Source: Cryptomeria japonica (Eukaryota; Streptophyta; Pinopsida; Cupressales; Cupressaceae). From it: 64,000 bases of DNA. Numbering within the stretch: position 1 is the first letter of the stretch; every line of letters begins with the position of its first letter. The position numbers were made by a program, and so were the translations under genes. Of the stretch, positions 44,158 through 54,836 are shown one piece after another. The notes beneath the pieces were generated by a model. The model was given only the letters and a program-made list of their open reading frames with translations. It searched no databases and was not told the origin of the DNA. The stretch lies in assembly GCF_030272615.1 (NCBI RefSeq), contig NC_081405.1:609448677-609512676 (forward strand), read 5' to 3'.

Positions 44158-44788
44158 ACATACATTTATAACAACTCGGGACCTAATCAATTAGGTCGAC
44201 CATATAAATGATAATACAATAGATCCATTACATAATCTTGAAATAAAATCATAACACATGTCTTCTTAAGGCCAAACAAATATCATCCAATCAATAAAAC
44301 ATCCTGGAAATGCATCAGAGGATCTACCAGCACGTTTCATGCAAATTGGTCCATAACCTAGATAGGACTAGACCTAAATTAGATCCACACATTCCAAATC
44401 AATGGCACCAATTTGTCGAAGCATGAACACAATCACCATCAGCATCCAGAATCCCTTCTAGAAGATACACCCAACACCACTTATGCATTACATCAAAGAT
44501 ATTCAATAAAGCTATGTCAGTGAAACCCTTACCAGACCAATAAAGCAAGCTTACTAGAACATAAGATAGCATCCGATCATCAAGTCAATACCAACTAATT
44601 GAAACATACTTTAGAAGTATATGAACCATCAATACAAAAATATTCCATCAACCAGATCATATCGGTAACAATCAACTTAAATTCTTCCCAATCCAATCCT
44701 CCTACCAGAAGCTGGTAAACAACCAATATAGAAAGTGTTGACATCAATGACAAAACATCAATGCAACACATAATCAATTCCATCATAT
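44158..44788 (-). repeat. 5' LTR of element I, part 2
   Basis: Continues 31611-32231 of the other I LTR after G. The match stops at CCATCATAT, about ten bases short of the full terminus, where the J LTR begins. Confidence 0.88.
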
Positions 44789-44793
44789 TTTTT

Positions 44794-45683
44794 ATAAAAA
44801 ATGGTGTCTCAACCTAGCATTTACATGAGGTTATTATTTATAGTAAGTTTTCATTTGAGCACTAAGTGGTGTGAAATTATCCTTGAAGCTTTTGGTTGGC
44901 TAGATAAGCATTCTGGTAAAGTTACATTGCAAGGTCACAAGTAGTTTTGAAGATATTAAATTTTCCATTTTGGAGAGGTACAACGAAAGGTATAAATTTA
45001 ATTTTGAGGAATTTAGAGGCCCTGAAACACCTTGAAAAGTGTGTGTAAGTGGCATAGCTTCCTATGAGGCAATATAATACTTCACAAGATTTTTGGTGCT
45101 TCAAATGGTTTGTCGATAGGACACATGGTTCTCAAACTATGGCCTTTGGAAGTTTATACTCCTCAAATGAGAAATACAAAATATATCAGACACATAAATG
45201 AGCTATAAAAGGGAGGGACATGTGTTGATATGTTTTTTAACATGTCATAGGGCATATAGAAGGGAGATAAGGTTGGCTACACCTTATTGGGTGGTTTTAG
45301 CCCATGGTTTTCTAATACCGTTTGATGGTTTCTTGTATTGTATCTCCTATATATGAGGTGCATGAGATAGAGGTTGTGTGTAATAGTCTTATGGCTATAG
45401 AGTTACCTTTGAATCTCTGATTAGTGGTACTCATGAGAAGAGCTTGCTTTGCAAGTATATTGTAATCTATTTTTTATTGCTGAATAATATAATGGGCGAC
45501 ATTTGGAGTGTGGCGGTTTTTCTCCCGAAAGGGTTTTCCCCATGTAAATCATTGTGTTATGGCTTGAATGTTATTATGTCTATTTCTATTTCCTGTAATT
45601 ATTGCGAGGATCTGTCAAAAATTTTCATTATCATCCTCTTAAGGTTAGTGTAGGAAGTTGTCCTACTACTTAACTTCCTTACA
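44794..45683 (+). repeat. 5' LTR of element J
   Basis: Partner of 51196-52088, for example sharing ATTGGGTGGTTTTAGCCCAT and TACCGTTTGATGGTTTCTT. Confidence 0.9.
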
Positions 45684-45685
45684 AG

Positions 45686-45699
45686 TCATGTTAGAGCCT
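45686..45699 (+). promoter_or_regulatory. Primer binding site of J (diverged)
   Basis: TCATGTTAGAGCCT, a variant of TGGTATCAGAGCC, two bases after the LTR. Confidence 0.55.
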
Positions 45700-45807
45700 T
45701 ATCACCTTTGGTTTTAGTTGTGGGTTCTTGGGTTTTCTGAACTAATCCAAATTTAAGTGGGAGGTTGTGCAGAAGACACTTTTTGATATTGTTGCAGGAA
45801 TTTTCAG

Positions 45808-46660
45808 ATGGCAAGTTTGACAGGGAGAATAGAGGTGGAGAAATTTAATGGAATGAATTTTGAGATGTGAAGTTGAGTTAGAACATCTGCTAATGGATCG
45901 AGATCTATGGGATACTGTTGATGCAAATTTTCAAAGACCCTCAAATCCTAGTACAATGGCTCAGTATGATGTTATGGACCCAAAATCCAAGGGTCTAATC
46001 AGACTATGCCAAGCAAGCTCTGTTATGATCAATGTCCAAGAAGAAAAATTTACCAAGAAGCTATGGACTAATCTTGGTGAAATGTATCAAGCGAAATATT
46101 TACGAAATCAAATTTTCTTAAGGAAGAAATTATATTCCTTGAAGATGGAAGAGGGTAGATGAATTATAGACCACATGGAAGCATTCAATATTTTGGTGGC
46201 TCAATTGATATCTATCAAATTTAAGATGGACAAAGAGGAGAAATACCAGATCTTGCTTTGTTCTTTGCCTAATTCGTGGGATTCTCTTGTTATGGCTATT
46301 AGTAGTACTTCTGTTGTTTTCAAATATAAAGATGTGGTGGGTTTCCTCTTAGTTGAAGAGATGTAGAGAAAGGTATGCATTAGTTCAAATGAAGCCCTAA
46401 GTATTTGTGGAAGACCTAAGGATAAAGGCAAGAAGAATGAGAAGTGTAATAAGTCCAAATCCAGAGGGAGATCGAAATCTCTTGGAAAGTCCAAAGTTAT
46501 TTGTTGGAATTGTGGTAAAGTGGGTCACGTCCATAAGGACTACAAAGAAGAAAATAAGAAGAAAACTAAATTTTTTGATTCTGATTCTGAGTCCGAGAAG
46601 GAAGGTGATGATACATTCATTGCATCTTTGGAGACTCATGCAAGTAATGATGCCTGGTTA
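45808..46660 (+). pseudogene. J gag with zinc knuckle
   Basis: The ATG at 45808 opens ASLTGRIEVEKFNGMNF, the copia gag start, with a frameshift near 45865. The UBN2 block continues (AKYLRNQIFLRKKLYSLKME, MEAFNILVAQLISIKFKM, LCSLPNSWDSLVMAIS) with stops near 46160 and 46364. After a basic stretch the knuckle CWNCGKVGHVHKDY has its last Cys changed to Tyr. SDSESEKEGDD leads to the protease. It is a short gag without coiled coil, as in TNT1/Tork-type copia. From 45860 to 47320 gag, protease and integrase share one frame. Confidence 0.87.
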
Positions 46661-47973
46661 ATTGACTTAGTTACATCTTTTCATATGAGTTCCAATAGAG
46701 ATTGGTTTTTTGAATATGAAGAATTTAATGGAGGTAAGGTGTACTTGGGTGATGATTCATATTTAGACATTGTTGGTCGAGGTAAAGATATAATCAAGTT
46801 TTCTAATAGTAGATTAAACATGATTAATGATGTGTTGCATATCCCTAAATTAAAACAAAATTTGTTATCTGTGAGCGAACTGATAAATGTGGGTGTATAG
46901 GTAGTCTTTTCTCAAGTAGGATGTGAGATGATTAAGGGTGCTATGATAATTACTAGAGGTGTCAAGTTTGACACTCTGTATAAGCTAGATGCATATACTA
47001 TTGAGTATAATAAAACTTTTGAAAAAATTAAATTTGTGCATACTTCATTGGTAGATTTGAGGGTTTCACCGTCAATAGATGGAAATAGCTTTTGGGTACC
47101 TAATAGTGCTCTTTCTTATGAAGAAAATCTACCTGCAGAGAAGACTATGCTATGGAACCAAAGGCTTGGCCACATTGGAGAAAGAGGTCTAAAGACCTCA
47201 AAAAATAAAAACCTTTATGAAGGTTTGAATGATTATAATATTGACTTTGATTTCTGTGAGCATTGCATTTATGGAAAACAAAACAATGTTCAATTTTACT
47301 TGAGTTCTCAAAAATCTTGAGGTGTTTTGGATCTTATTTGTTCTGATGTGTTTGGTCATGTAGATGTTCCTTCAATTAGAAAATCCACATATTAAGTTTC
47401 ATTTATTGATGATTTTAATAGAAGGACATGGGTATATTTTTTAAAGATTAAATCTGAAGTTTTTAGCCGATTTAAAGAATATAAAGAAATGGTTGACTTG
47501 CAGACTTGAAAAAAATTAAAAGTTTGAGGACAGATAATGACAATGAATTTTTCTCTAATGATTTTGATAGATTCTGTAAAGAGTATGGTATTAATAAATA
47601 GAAGACAACTATGTAGTCTCCACAGTAGAGTGGAGTTTTAGAAAGAATGAACAGGACACTGATGGAGAAGGCTAGGAGTATGCTGAGTGGTGCTAGTCTA
47701 GAACAAAAGTTTTAGGCCAAATTTGTTGCCACTTCTTGGTATCTAATTAATAGGTCTCCTACATCAGGCCTTGTTGAAAAAATGCCTATGGAAGCATGGT
47801 CGGGTCAAAAGCCTTCATTGAGACATCTTAGAGTTTCTTCTTGTGAGGAATATGCACATGTGCCAAAGGAGAAGCGAACAAAGTTGGAGAACAAGGCTAT
47901 GGAATGTATCTTCATCAGTACAATTATGGTTTTAAATAATACAAGTTGTCGGACCCTATTACACAAAAAATAA
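46640..47973 (+). pseudogene. J protease, pre-integrase and integrase
   Basis: Protease: DAWLIDLVTSFHMSSNRDWF, normally DSGASFHM; Asp kept, Ser-Gly lost. GGKVYLGDDSYLDIVGRG and LHIPKLKQNLLSVSEL are the typical TNT1-type continuation. Pre-integrase: MLWNQRLGHIGERGL and DFCEHCIYGKQ; the first His of HHCC is Asn. Integrase is broken but readable: DLICSDVFGHVDVPS with the first Asp at 47340-47380, [28 protein letters not shown]-like at 47530-47555, SGVLERMNRT-like at 47630-47660, and PMEAWSGQKPSLRHLRVSSC. Stops lie near 47320, 47394 and 47596. Confidence 0.88.
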
Positions 47974-48700
47974 TTCATATGAGAAGTGTTATTTTTTGAG
48001 AAATTAAGTCAATTTCTATTACATTGCATCCAGAATAGATTAAAAAGGAAGATGTGGTTCAATTCCCTTCTTCACCCAAAAGAGTTGAATCGAGAACCCT
48101 AGATAGGCAAGAAGTTGAGGAGAGCTCGTCTAGCTTTGAATATTTAGAAGAGTAGGAAGAACCTCCAACTCAGCTTGTTCAAAGTTCTACAAGACATAGG
48201 CAACCACCTAAAAGGTATTCACCTAATAACTGTAGATGTATTTTTACTTTGAGTACTAATGTGGATGAGCCAAAATTTGTAGAAGAGGCATTAGGTATGA
48301 ATGATGCAGAATCCTTCAAGATGGTTATGGAATAATAAATGGTAGCTTTGAAAAAGAATGATACATGGGATCTTGTACCATTTGTTAAAGGACAGAAACC
48401 CGTTGGTTGCAAATAGGTGTTCAAGAAAAATATTGGTTCAAATAGAAGCATTAAGAAGTATAAAGCAAGGTTGGTTGCAAAAGGCTACTCTCAGGTTGAG
48501 GGTGTTGACTATGGTGAGATATTTTCTCCTATTTCCAAAATGACAAAAATTAGATTTTTTGTTTCTATTGCTACTGCTTATGATTTAGAGGTTGAGAAAA
48601 TGGATGTGAAAAGTGCTTTCCTTCATGGCGATTTGGAGGAGGATATTTATATGACATAGCCAGAGCACTATGTGGTGAAAGGTACAAGTAATGCGGTTTA
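47974..48700 (+). pseudogene. J linker and RT N-terminal part
   Basis: A decayed linker with RHRQPPKRYSPNN-like text at 48190-48230 is followed by NDTWDLVPF near 48358, [20 protein letters not shown] at 48450-48515 and the first catalytic Asp in VEKMDVKSAFLHGDLEEDIY at 48593-48652. K is inserted after NAVY at 48700. Removing K and one GTTTA restores the reading into KLKKSLYGLKQ at 49996. Confidence 0.88.
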
Positions 48701-48717
48701 TGTTAGGATAACTAGTG

Positions 48718-48752
48718 AACAACTAAGAGGGGGGGGGGGTGAATCAGTTGTT
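48718..48752 (-). promoter_or_regulatory. C-run hairpin in K
   Basis: AACAACTAA (48718-48726) against TCAGTTGTT (48744-48752). In element RNA all nine would pair, with one G-U, around a long C run. Confidence 0.65.
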
Positions 48753-49856
48753 AACAGTTATAATATTTAATCCGCAATACAACCTTAAACCTAAGCACAT
48801 AAACATTAAAATACCAGTCAAGCAGAAACAAATGCCGATAGACGTAGATACCGGTAAATAATGTAACTCAATAATTAAATAGATAATCAATGCAAAGAAA
48901 CCATACCACATAAACCATGATTTTTGCATGGAAAATCTGGAAAGGGAAAAACCATGGTGGGAAGCCTACCCATAGTCAGATGATACTTCTGCAAAAAGTA
49001 TGTGATACAATGAGGGGCCTACACATGTAGGAAGGCACACTGCCTAGAGCATACTACTCATTACAAAAGAGTCTTACTGACTACAGACGTTAAAACCATG
49101 TCAAGATAAATGGACAACAATCCAATAAAGTGAACTTCCAGAGATAACATCTACCATGCCTGATTATAGTCCTAATTAGGCTCAATACCGGAGGCCTTTG
49201 ACCTCTTCCTTAATCCTAATTCGATCACCTATGATCGACTTGATCCTTTGCATATGATATTATAAATCATGACCACAATACACCTTTTATTCAAACCACG
49301 ATCCAAAATGAGATCTTACATTCATTTATACCAACCCTAAGACATAAACCAATTAGGTCGGCCACCTAAAAGATATTACAATAAGTTCATTACATAATTC
49401 CATATTACAATGATATTCCATGTGGGATTAAGATCAAAACAACAATAACAAATCCATAAATCCTCTTGAAACATCCTAGTAACGTGTAGAGTACACGTTA
49501 TCATGATATCGGTCCATAACCTAGATAGGCACCAAACCTGTTCTAGGTCAACCACACCAAATAAATGTCTTCAAGCAGTTGAAGCATGATCAAAGAACAT
49601 CTTCAACATCCTGAAATCCATCTAGAAGCCCTACCAACACCACTTATGCATCCTGTCATGATTCCTCAATGAAAGCTCTGCTGGTAAAGCCTTAAACCAA
49701 TTTTGGTAAGGGTTTACAAGAGTGTATGATAGTATCCAATACCAGGCCAATACCAATTGACAAAAACATGCTCCAGAATCACGTATCACATGTAACCAAT
49801 CACATTCCATAGATCCAAACATGCCGGAAGTTCCAACAGATAATCTCTTCTGTTGT

Positions 49857-49944
49857 ATCACATGTAACCCGTCTGTCGGTCACCATCCATAACATCTAGT
49901 ATCACATGTAACCCGTCTGTCGGTCACCATCCATAACATCTAGT
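49857..49944. repeat. Perfect 44-bp tandem duplication in K
   Basis: Two identical copies start ATCACATGTAACCCGTCTGT at 49857 and 49901, with no mismatch in an otherwise decayed LTR, so the duplication is recent or conserved by conversion. Confidence 0.9.
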
Positions 49945-49990
49945 ATTTACGTCAATGCAACACATAATCAATTCATCCATAATGTCAATA

Positions 49991-51141
49991 GTTTATAAAT
50001 TAAAGAAATCTTTGTATGGCCTCAAACAGAGTCCTAGGATGTGGTACCTAAAATTTGACATATATGTGCTGACCTTAGGATTTGAATGTTCTAAATCAGA
50101 TCAATGTGTTTATTATAGATCTAATGGTGATCATTTCATTTACATTGCATTGTATGTTGATGATATGTTATTAATTGGTAAAGGGAAAGTTATGATTTCA
50201 GAACTAAAGTCTCAACACACTGCTTATTTGAAATGAAAGATCTTGGTACAATGAAAAAATTTCTTGGGATGAAAATTAGAAGAGATAGAGTGAACAGAAA
50301 GCTATGGCTAGGCCAGAGTAAGTATTTGAATTTAGTGTTATAGAGGTTCAACATGCAAGATTATAGACCATTGTGTGTTCCTTTTATAGTTGAAATGAAA
50401 TTATTTGTTGGAGATTCTCCTTCATCCCCATCAGAGATGGAAGCCACGAGAAGAGTTCCCTACCAAAGTGCAGTTGGAATTTTGATGTATGTTATGGTCT
50501 GTACTAGACCAAACATTGCCCAAGTAGTGGGAGTTTTGTCCAGATATATGTCTAATCCTGGTAGAGTTCATTGGGATGTAGTCAAAAGAGTCTTCAGATA
50601 TTTGAAGTGTACCTTAGAGTATTCTCTCTGTTATCATGGTAATTTAGTTGGAGACGTGATTTACCTTGATATTGATGGTTATGTGGATTTAGACTAGGTA
50701 GGTGATATTGATAGAAGAAGATCCACCAGTGCTTATATGTTTACTTTATTTGGTGGTGCAATTAGCTGGATGAGTAAGCGACAGTTTGTGGTTGCTTTGT
50801 CCACTACTAAAATAGAGTATATGGCAGCTAGTCATGCTTATAAAGAGGCCATTTGGCATAAGAGACTATGTTCAGATATTGGAATAAAACAAGGAGCACT
50901 AACAGTATATTGTGAAAGTTAGAGTGCGATCTACCTAGCTATGAACCCAATATTTCATGCCCAGAGCAATCACATTGATGTTCCATATCATTTTGTCAGA
51001 GATATGGTCGAAGATTGCAGGGTGAAGCTAGTTAAGGTAGAAACATTGATGAATGTTGTAGATTCTTTAACTAAGGTTGTGAGCACAAATAAGTTTAGAT
51101 GGTGTTCAAAGTCTATGAGCCTCATGGCCCCTAGGAATTGA
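49991..51141 (+). pseudogene. J RT C-terminal part and RNase H
   Basis: Resumes with LKKSLYGLKQSPRMWYLKFD, then DQCVYYRSNGDHFIYIALYV and the catalytic pair YVDDMLLIGK at 50150-50180. A frameshift near 50230 is followed by MKDLGTMKKFLGMKIRR-like text. The thumb region is at 50353-50697 (PYQSAVGILMYVMVCTRPNI). RNase H: DIDGYVDLD (decayed DADWAGD), RRRSTSAYMFTLFGGAISW, STTKIEYMAASHAYKEAIW, IDVPYHFVRDMVEDCRVKLV and DSLTKVVSTNKF (normally D-LTK). Stops at 50695 and 50920; otherwise frame 1 throughout. Confidence 0.88.
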
Positions 51142-51185
51142 TTCATTGTGTTGACACACCCTTTTCTCTAGCAAGGTGTTCGACA

Positions 51186-51195
51186 AGTGGGACAA
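51186..51195 (+). promoter_or_regulatory. Polypurine tract of J (weak)
   Basis: AGTGGGACAA precedes the LTR start TGTTGAG. It is a poorer purine tract than those of the other elements. Confidence 0.45.
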
Positions 51196-52088
51196 TGTTG
51201 AGAAAAATGGTGTATCAACCTTGTATTTACATGAGGTTACTAATTATAGTAAATTTTCATTTGACCAGGAAATAGTGTGAAATTATCCCTGAAGCTTCAG
51301 ATTGGTTAGATAAGCATTCAAGTAAAGTTATGTTACAAGATCAGAGCTAGTTTTGAAGATATTAAATTTTCCATTTTGGATGGGTGCAATGAAAGGTATA
51401 AATTTAATTTTGAGAACTTTAGATCTCCAAAATGCCTTGAAAAGTGGGTGTAAGTGGTGTAGCGGCATACAAAGCAATAGATAATTTCATGAGATTTCTG
51501 GCACTTCAAATAGTTCATCAATAGGACACACGGTTCTCAAGTTATGGCCTCAAAAAGTTTGTACTCTTGAAATAGGAAATATAAAATACATCAAACACAT
51601 AAATGATCTATAAAATGGCAGGACACATGTTGATGTGTGTTTTAACACATCATAGGGCATCTAGAAGGGGGATAAGGTCATCTACACCTTATTGGGTGGT
51701 TTTAGCCCATGGTTCTGTAATACCGTTTGATGGTTTCTTATATTGTATCTCCTATGTATGAGGTGCATGATATAGAGGTTGTGTGTAAGATTCTTATGGC
51801 TATTGAGTTACCTATGAATATTTAACTAGTGGTACTCCTGCGAAGAGATTACTCTACAAGTATATTTTAATTTTTTTCTGATTGCTAAATAGTATATTGG
51901 GTAGCTTTTGGAGTTTGGGGTTTTTTTGCCAAAAGGGTTTTCCCCACGTAAATCACTGTGTTATGGTTTGAATGTTATTATATTTGTTTCTATTTTTTGT
52001 AACTATTGTGACAATCTGTAAAATATTTTTCATTACCCTTATCTGAAGGTTAGTGTAGGAAGTTGTTTTGCTACTTTACTTCCTTACA
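51196..52088 (+). repeat. 3' LTR of element J
   Basis: 893 bp, TGTTGAGAAAAATGG...TTCCTTACA, followed by ATATT. Confidence 0.9.
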
Positions 52089-53130
52089 ATATTTATGCGA
52101 TCTTTCTTAAATATATTATCCATATTAGAATTGCATATTTTGAAATATTCAATAGCTAAGAACCTTGGTAGTTTTCTATGTGATATGCCTTATTTGATGT
52201 ACTATGTATCCATTATTGTCCCTTTTCATCTATTCTTTTTTTTTTTATAATAAATCTGTATGATACTGACTCACCTAAATCTAAGGAGTGTACATTGTAG
52301 AGGTTGGTATGTTGTGGGATTTGTATCTATGGTATATAGAGGTTAAGAATAGTTGCTATTGAATGGGTTCATGTAGGATATATCTTCGATACTGAGTGGG
52401 ATATAGACTATTTATTTCTTAGTCAAAAAAGATATGTCCTCCTTCTCGGAGTCAACTATGCCATTAGATTTTATAAAACACCACAAACCTAGTAGGAATT
52501 TGAAAGAATTAAATGGTCCCTTCATTTCTACAACTTCAATAGCAACATATTGTTTGATTTATTTAATAATAACTTCAACATTTTTCTATGTTCCAAGATT
52601 TTATATTCTATAACCATCTAGTAGATTGATACTCATTAGTGTCTTCACATGCTTATGTCTTCCTAAGTTTTCCTATATGTTTACTATTATAATACTCAAG
52701 TATGATCCTAAAAATACAATCACATACTTTGAATTGATTATTGAGATGTACATTTATAAGCAAAGGTCCCTTCTAATTTGATTTTTTTATAATTGATTTA
52801 CTTATTGCTATTTGTCTTTGTTCTAATATTTCCCCAACAGTTTTAACTTTACACCACATCCTTCTATTATTGAATGATTTATTGTTTAGCTTTGTGGACC
52901 ACCTTTTCATGTTAGATTTTAGTGGGCTAGAAGTATTCCTATTATGCTTCTTTTACACTAGAAACATCATCTTTGTATTATTACAAGTGTGGTTGTCGTT
53001 GCACCAAAAGATCGACATGTTAATGGCTGATACAACCACTAGACTTATAGAATCCACATGAGGCAGTTAGGCCATGTCACAAATCTGAGTGTTGTGCTAC
53101 ATAGCATAAGAATACCAAGGGCACACACGT
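52089..53130. other. Unassigned AT-rich sequence
   Basis: Between J and the GC-rich block of L. Short ORFs (52068-52250, 52870-53061) show only hydrophobic or random composition. No repeat pair or motif recognised. Confidence 0.4.
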
Positions 53131-53205
53131 TTCAATAATCCCCCCTAGCACAAGGGAGGGGTTTGAACCTATGACCAATCTCTGGTACCACTTGTTATAA
53201 GGGTA
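53131..53205 (-). promoter_or_regulatory. Remnant primer site and LTR start of a lost retroelement
   Basis: On the minus strand TGGTACCAGAG followed by GGTTCAAACC resembles an extended initiator-Met-tRNA site that reaches the T-arm. On the plus strand the sequence right after it, TGTTATAAGGG (53193), looks like an LTR start. No polymerase or second LTR is nearby; L may have inserted here. Confidence 0.35.
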
Positions 53206-53263
53206 TGTGCAAGCTAATGAGTCACAAATTTGCAGAAGTTTGTGCATTGGAAAATGTGCTCCA

Positions 53264-53543
53264 CAAAACGGGCCCTCGTTTTCAAAAAACAGGGGCCCGT
53301 TCTAAAAAATGGGAGCCCGTTAATGGTTCGGCTTCCTGAGCCGAAAGGTCGCGGGGTGTCGAAGCTAAATAAAACGGGCCCCCGTTTTGTCACAAAACGG
53401 GCCCCCGTTTATAAACAAAACGGGGGGCCATGTTTAAAAAACAGGCCCCCGTTTTGAAATTCTATTTTTACCATTTTTTTAGACAATTTTTCATTTTCAC
53501 CATGACAATGAGTTGACAAGAAGAGATCAAAAACGGCCCCCCG
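53264..53543. repeat. L left subterminal palindromic array
   Basis: About eight copies of a G/C-rich palindrome-like motif, such as AAAACGGGCCCCCGTTTT (twice), AACAGGGGCCCGTT, AATGGGAGCCCGTT and AAAACGGGGGGCCATGTTT, in an AT-rich background. A separate hairpin-like GGCTTCCTGAGCCGAAAGG sits between them. Such arrays usually bind transposase in large plant DNA transposons. Confidence 0.8.
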
Positions 53544-53545
53544 TG

Positions 53546-54636
53546 CTGTGGTTTCCACTTCAAGCCTCAACCACTATCCCAGGTACACATTCAGTCATCT
53601 ATTTTCACATTTCATAATTTTCTTGTATATTTTTCTTTTTTTTTTGTGTATTATTTAGTTTTTTTTTAATTATTTTAGTTTTTTTTTATAGTAGCATATA
53701 AATAAATTATTTTTTATATTTGTAAATTCTTGATTTTTATCTAAAATATTTTTGAGTAGTTAACCCTAAACCATAATCAACAAATTTAGAAACCAAAACC
53801 AAACCTAGATAATTAACAAAACGAAATCGACACAAACAAAAAATTGAAAATGAAATGGAAACAAAAACAAAAACGTTCAAAAATGAAATTGAAATAAAAT
53901 CGAACATATGTACCTAAATTGTTCTTAATCCTCATTAGGCAATACAAAAGTTACCACTAAATTAGTATAACCTTAAAAGTAATTAACATTACTCTTCAAA
54001 TTTTAGATATGAAAGTTTAGGCTTAGGTTTATGCCATGTCATGGCATAAAGGTCCTATTATGGTCCTATTATGTCATGTGATGGTATAAAAGGATCAATT
54101 ATGGACACAATTTTAGAGAAAAGCTAGATAAGTTACTAAAATTGGAGTTTCATTTACATAGGTTCATAAAGGAAGCTAATATGCCAAATATATAATTCAT
54201 TAATACAAAATAAAAAATATTCTTGATTTATAATTTTGATTGATAATGAGTTTTCTAAATGGGGTGCTAATTATATACACATCCGAAAGATTAGAAAAAT
54301 ATAATTCCCAAGAAGTATTTTGAATATCTTTAGAAGTATATTGGTATATCTAGAATGTAATTTATATTATAAAAGATTTGATATATGATTTGAAGTTGGT
54401 AGATATTTTGAGGAAGATTTATTAGATTATGTTATGATTAAGCTAATATTAGAAGAATGGTTTTAACAACATCTTTTGGTTTTAAAAGGTGCACAAGGTT
54501 TGAAGTTGAAATCATATTCGATTGTATATAATATTAAATTGTTAAGGAGCTATTTTTTTAAAAATAGTTAATTTAAGATATTAGTTGAAGCTATTTGAGA
54601 ACGTGAGATAGTCCTAATGAACACACAAATTAAATT
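53546..54636. other. L internal left part, no gene seen
   Basis: Strongly AT-rich with T-runs near 53640-53690, then A/C-rich AAACAAAAACGAAATTGA-like text near 53815-53905. No ORF of note. It could contain the promoter and a 5' untranslated exon of the plus-strand gene. Confidence 0.4.
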
Positions 54637-54836
54637 AATGAACCTAGGACAATCACAATGAACATATGATAGTCCCAATGAGCCTCAAATGATCCTAATG
54701 AATGTAGGGCAGTCTTAATGAACCTAAGAAAGTCCTAACGAGCCTAAGAAAGCCATAATGAACTTGGGACAATCCTAATGAACCTAGGATAGTCCTAATG
54801 AACCTACGATAGTGTAAACAAGCCTAGGATAGTGTA
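54637..54836. repeat. 20-bp tandem repeat, ten units
   Basis: Units like AATGAACCTAGGATAGTCCT start at 54637 and every 20 bases to 54817 with no indel. Divergence among units is considerable. Degenerate copies extend leftwards to about 54608. Confidence 0.85.

Larger units (their letters stand above)
31029..44788 (-). mobile_element. Element I: copia element with G in its 5' LTR
   Basis: The 3' LTR is at 31029-32242. The 5' LTR is split by G into 36860-37427 and 44158-44788. Between them, right to left: primer site, gag, protease, integrase, RT, RNase H and polypurine tract. Protein wording is close to C, and LTR starts (TGTTAGGATAAC) equal those of solo LTR K. The last ten or so bases of the right LTR are missing where J begins, so no target duplication can be confirmed (left flank TACAT, right TATTT). 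Confidence 0.9.
48701..49990 (-). repeat. K: solo LTR of the I family
   Basis: 1290 bp starting TGTTAGGATAACTAGTGAAC like the I LTRs and ending GTCAATA (terminal ACA decayed). Flanked by a perfect 5-bp duplication GTTTA (48696-48700, 49991-49995) inside J RT. No internal element sequence is present, so it is a solo LTR left by LTR-LTR recombination. It is longer than the I LTR, in part through a 44-bp tandem duplication. Confidence 0.92.
44794..52088 (+). mobile_element. Element J: TNT1-type copia element carrying solo LTR K
   Basis: LTRs 44794-45683 and 51196-52088 (890 and 893 bp; full start TGTTGAGAAAAATGG in the right copy, ending CTTCCTTACA). Between them are gag, protease, integrase, RT and RNase H in plus orientation, interrupted only by K. 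The first 6-7 bases of the left LTR have been replaced or lost at the I junction. The right flank is ATATT; no left partner can be assigned. J lacks the C-run hairpin and the extended polypurine box, so it is a different copia lineage from C, F, G and I. Confidence 0.9.

Noticed and set aside
53191..53205. CACTA-type terminus (CACTTG)
   Set aside because: No matching inverted CAAGTG at the right end and the transposase motifs do not suggest CACTA.
53230..53457. 75-codon plus-strand ORF across the left GC-rich array
   Set aside because: Same reason: translation of repeated AACGGGGGCCCGTT motifs.
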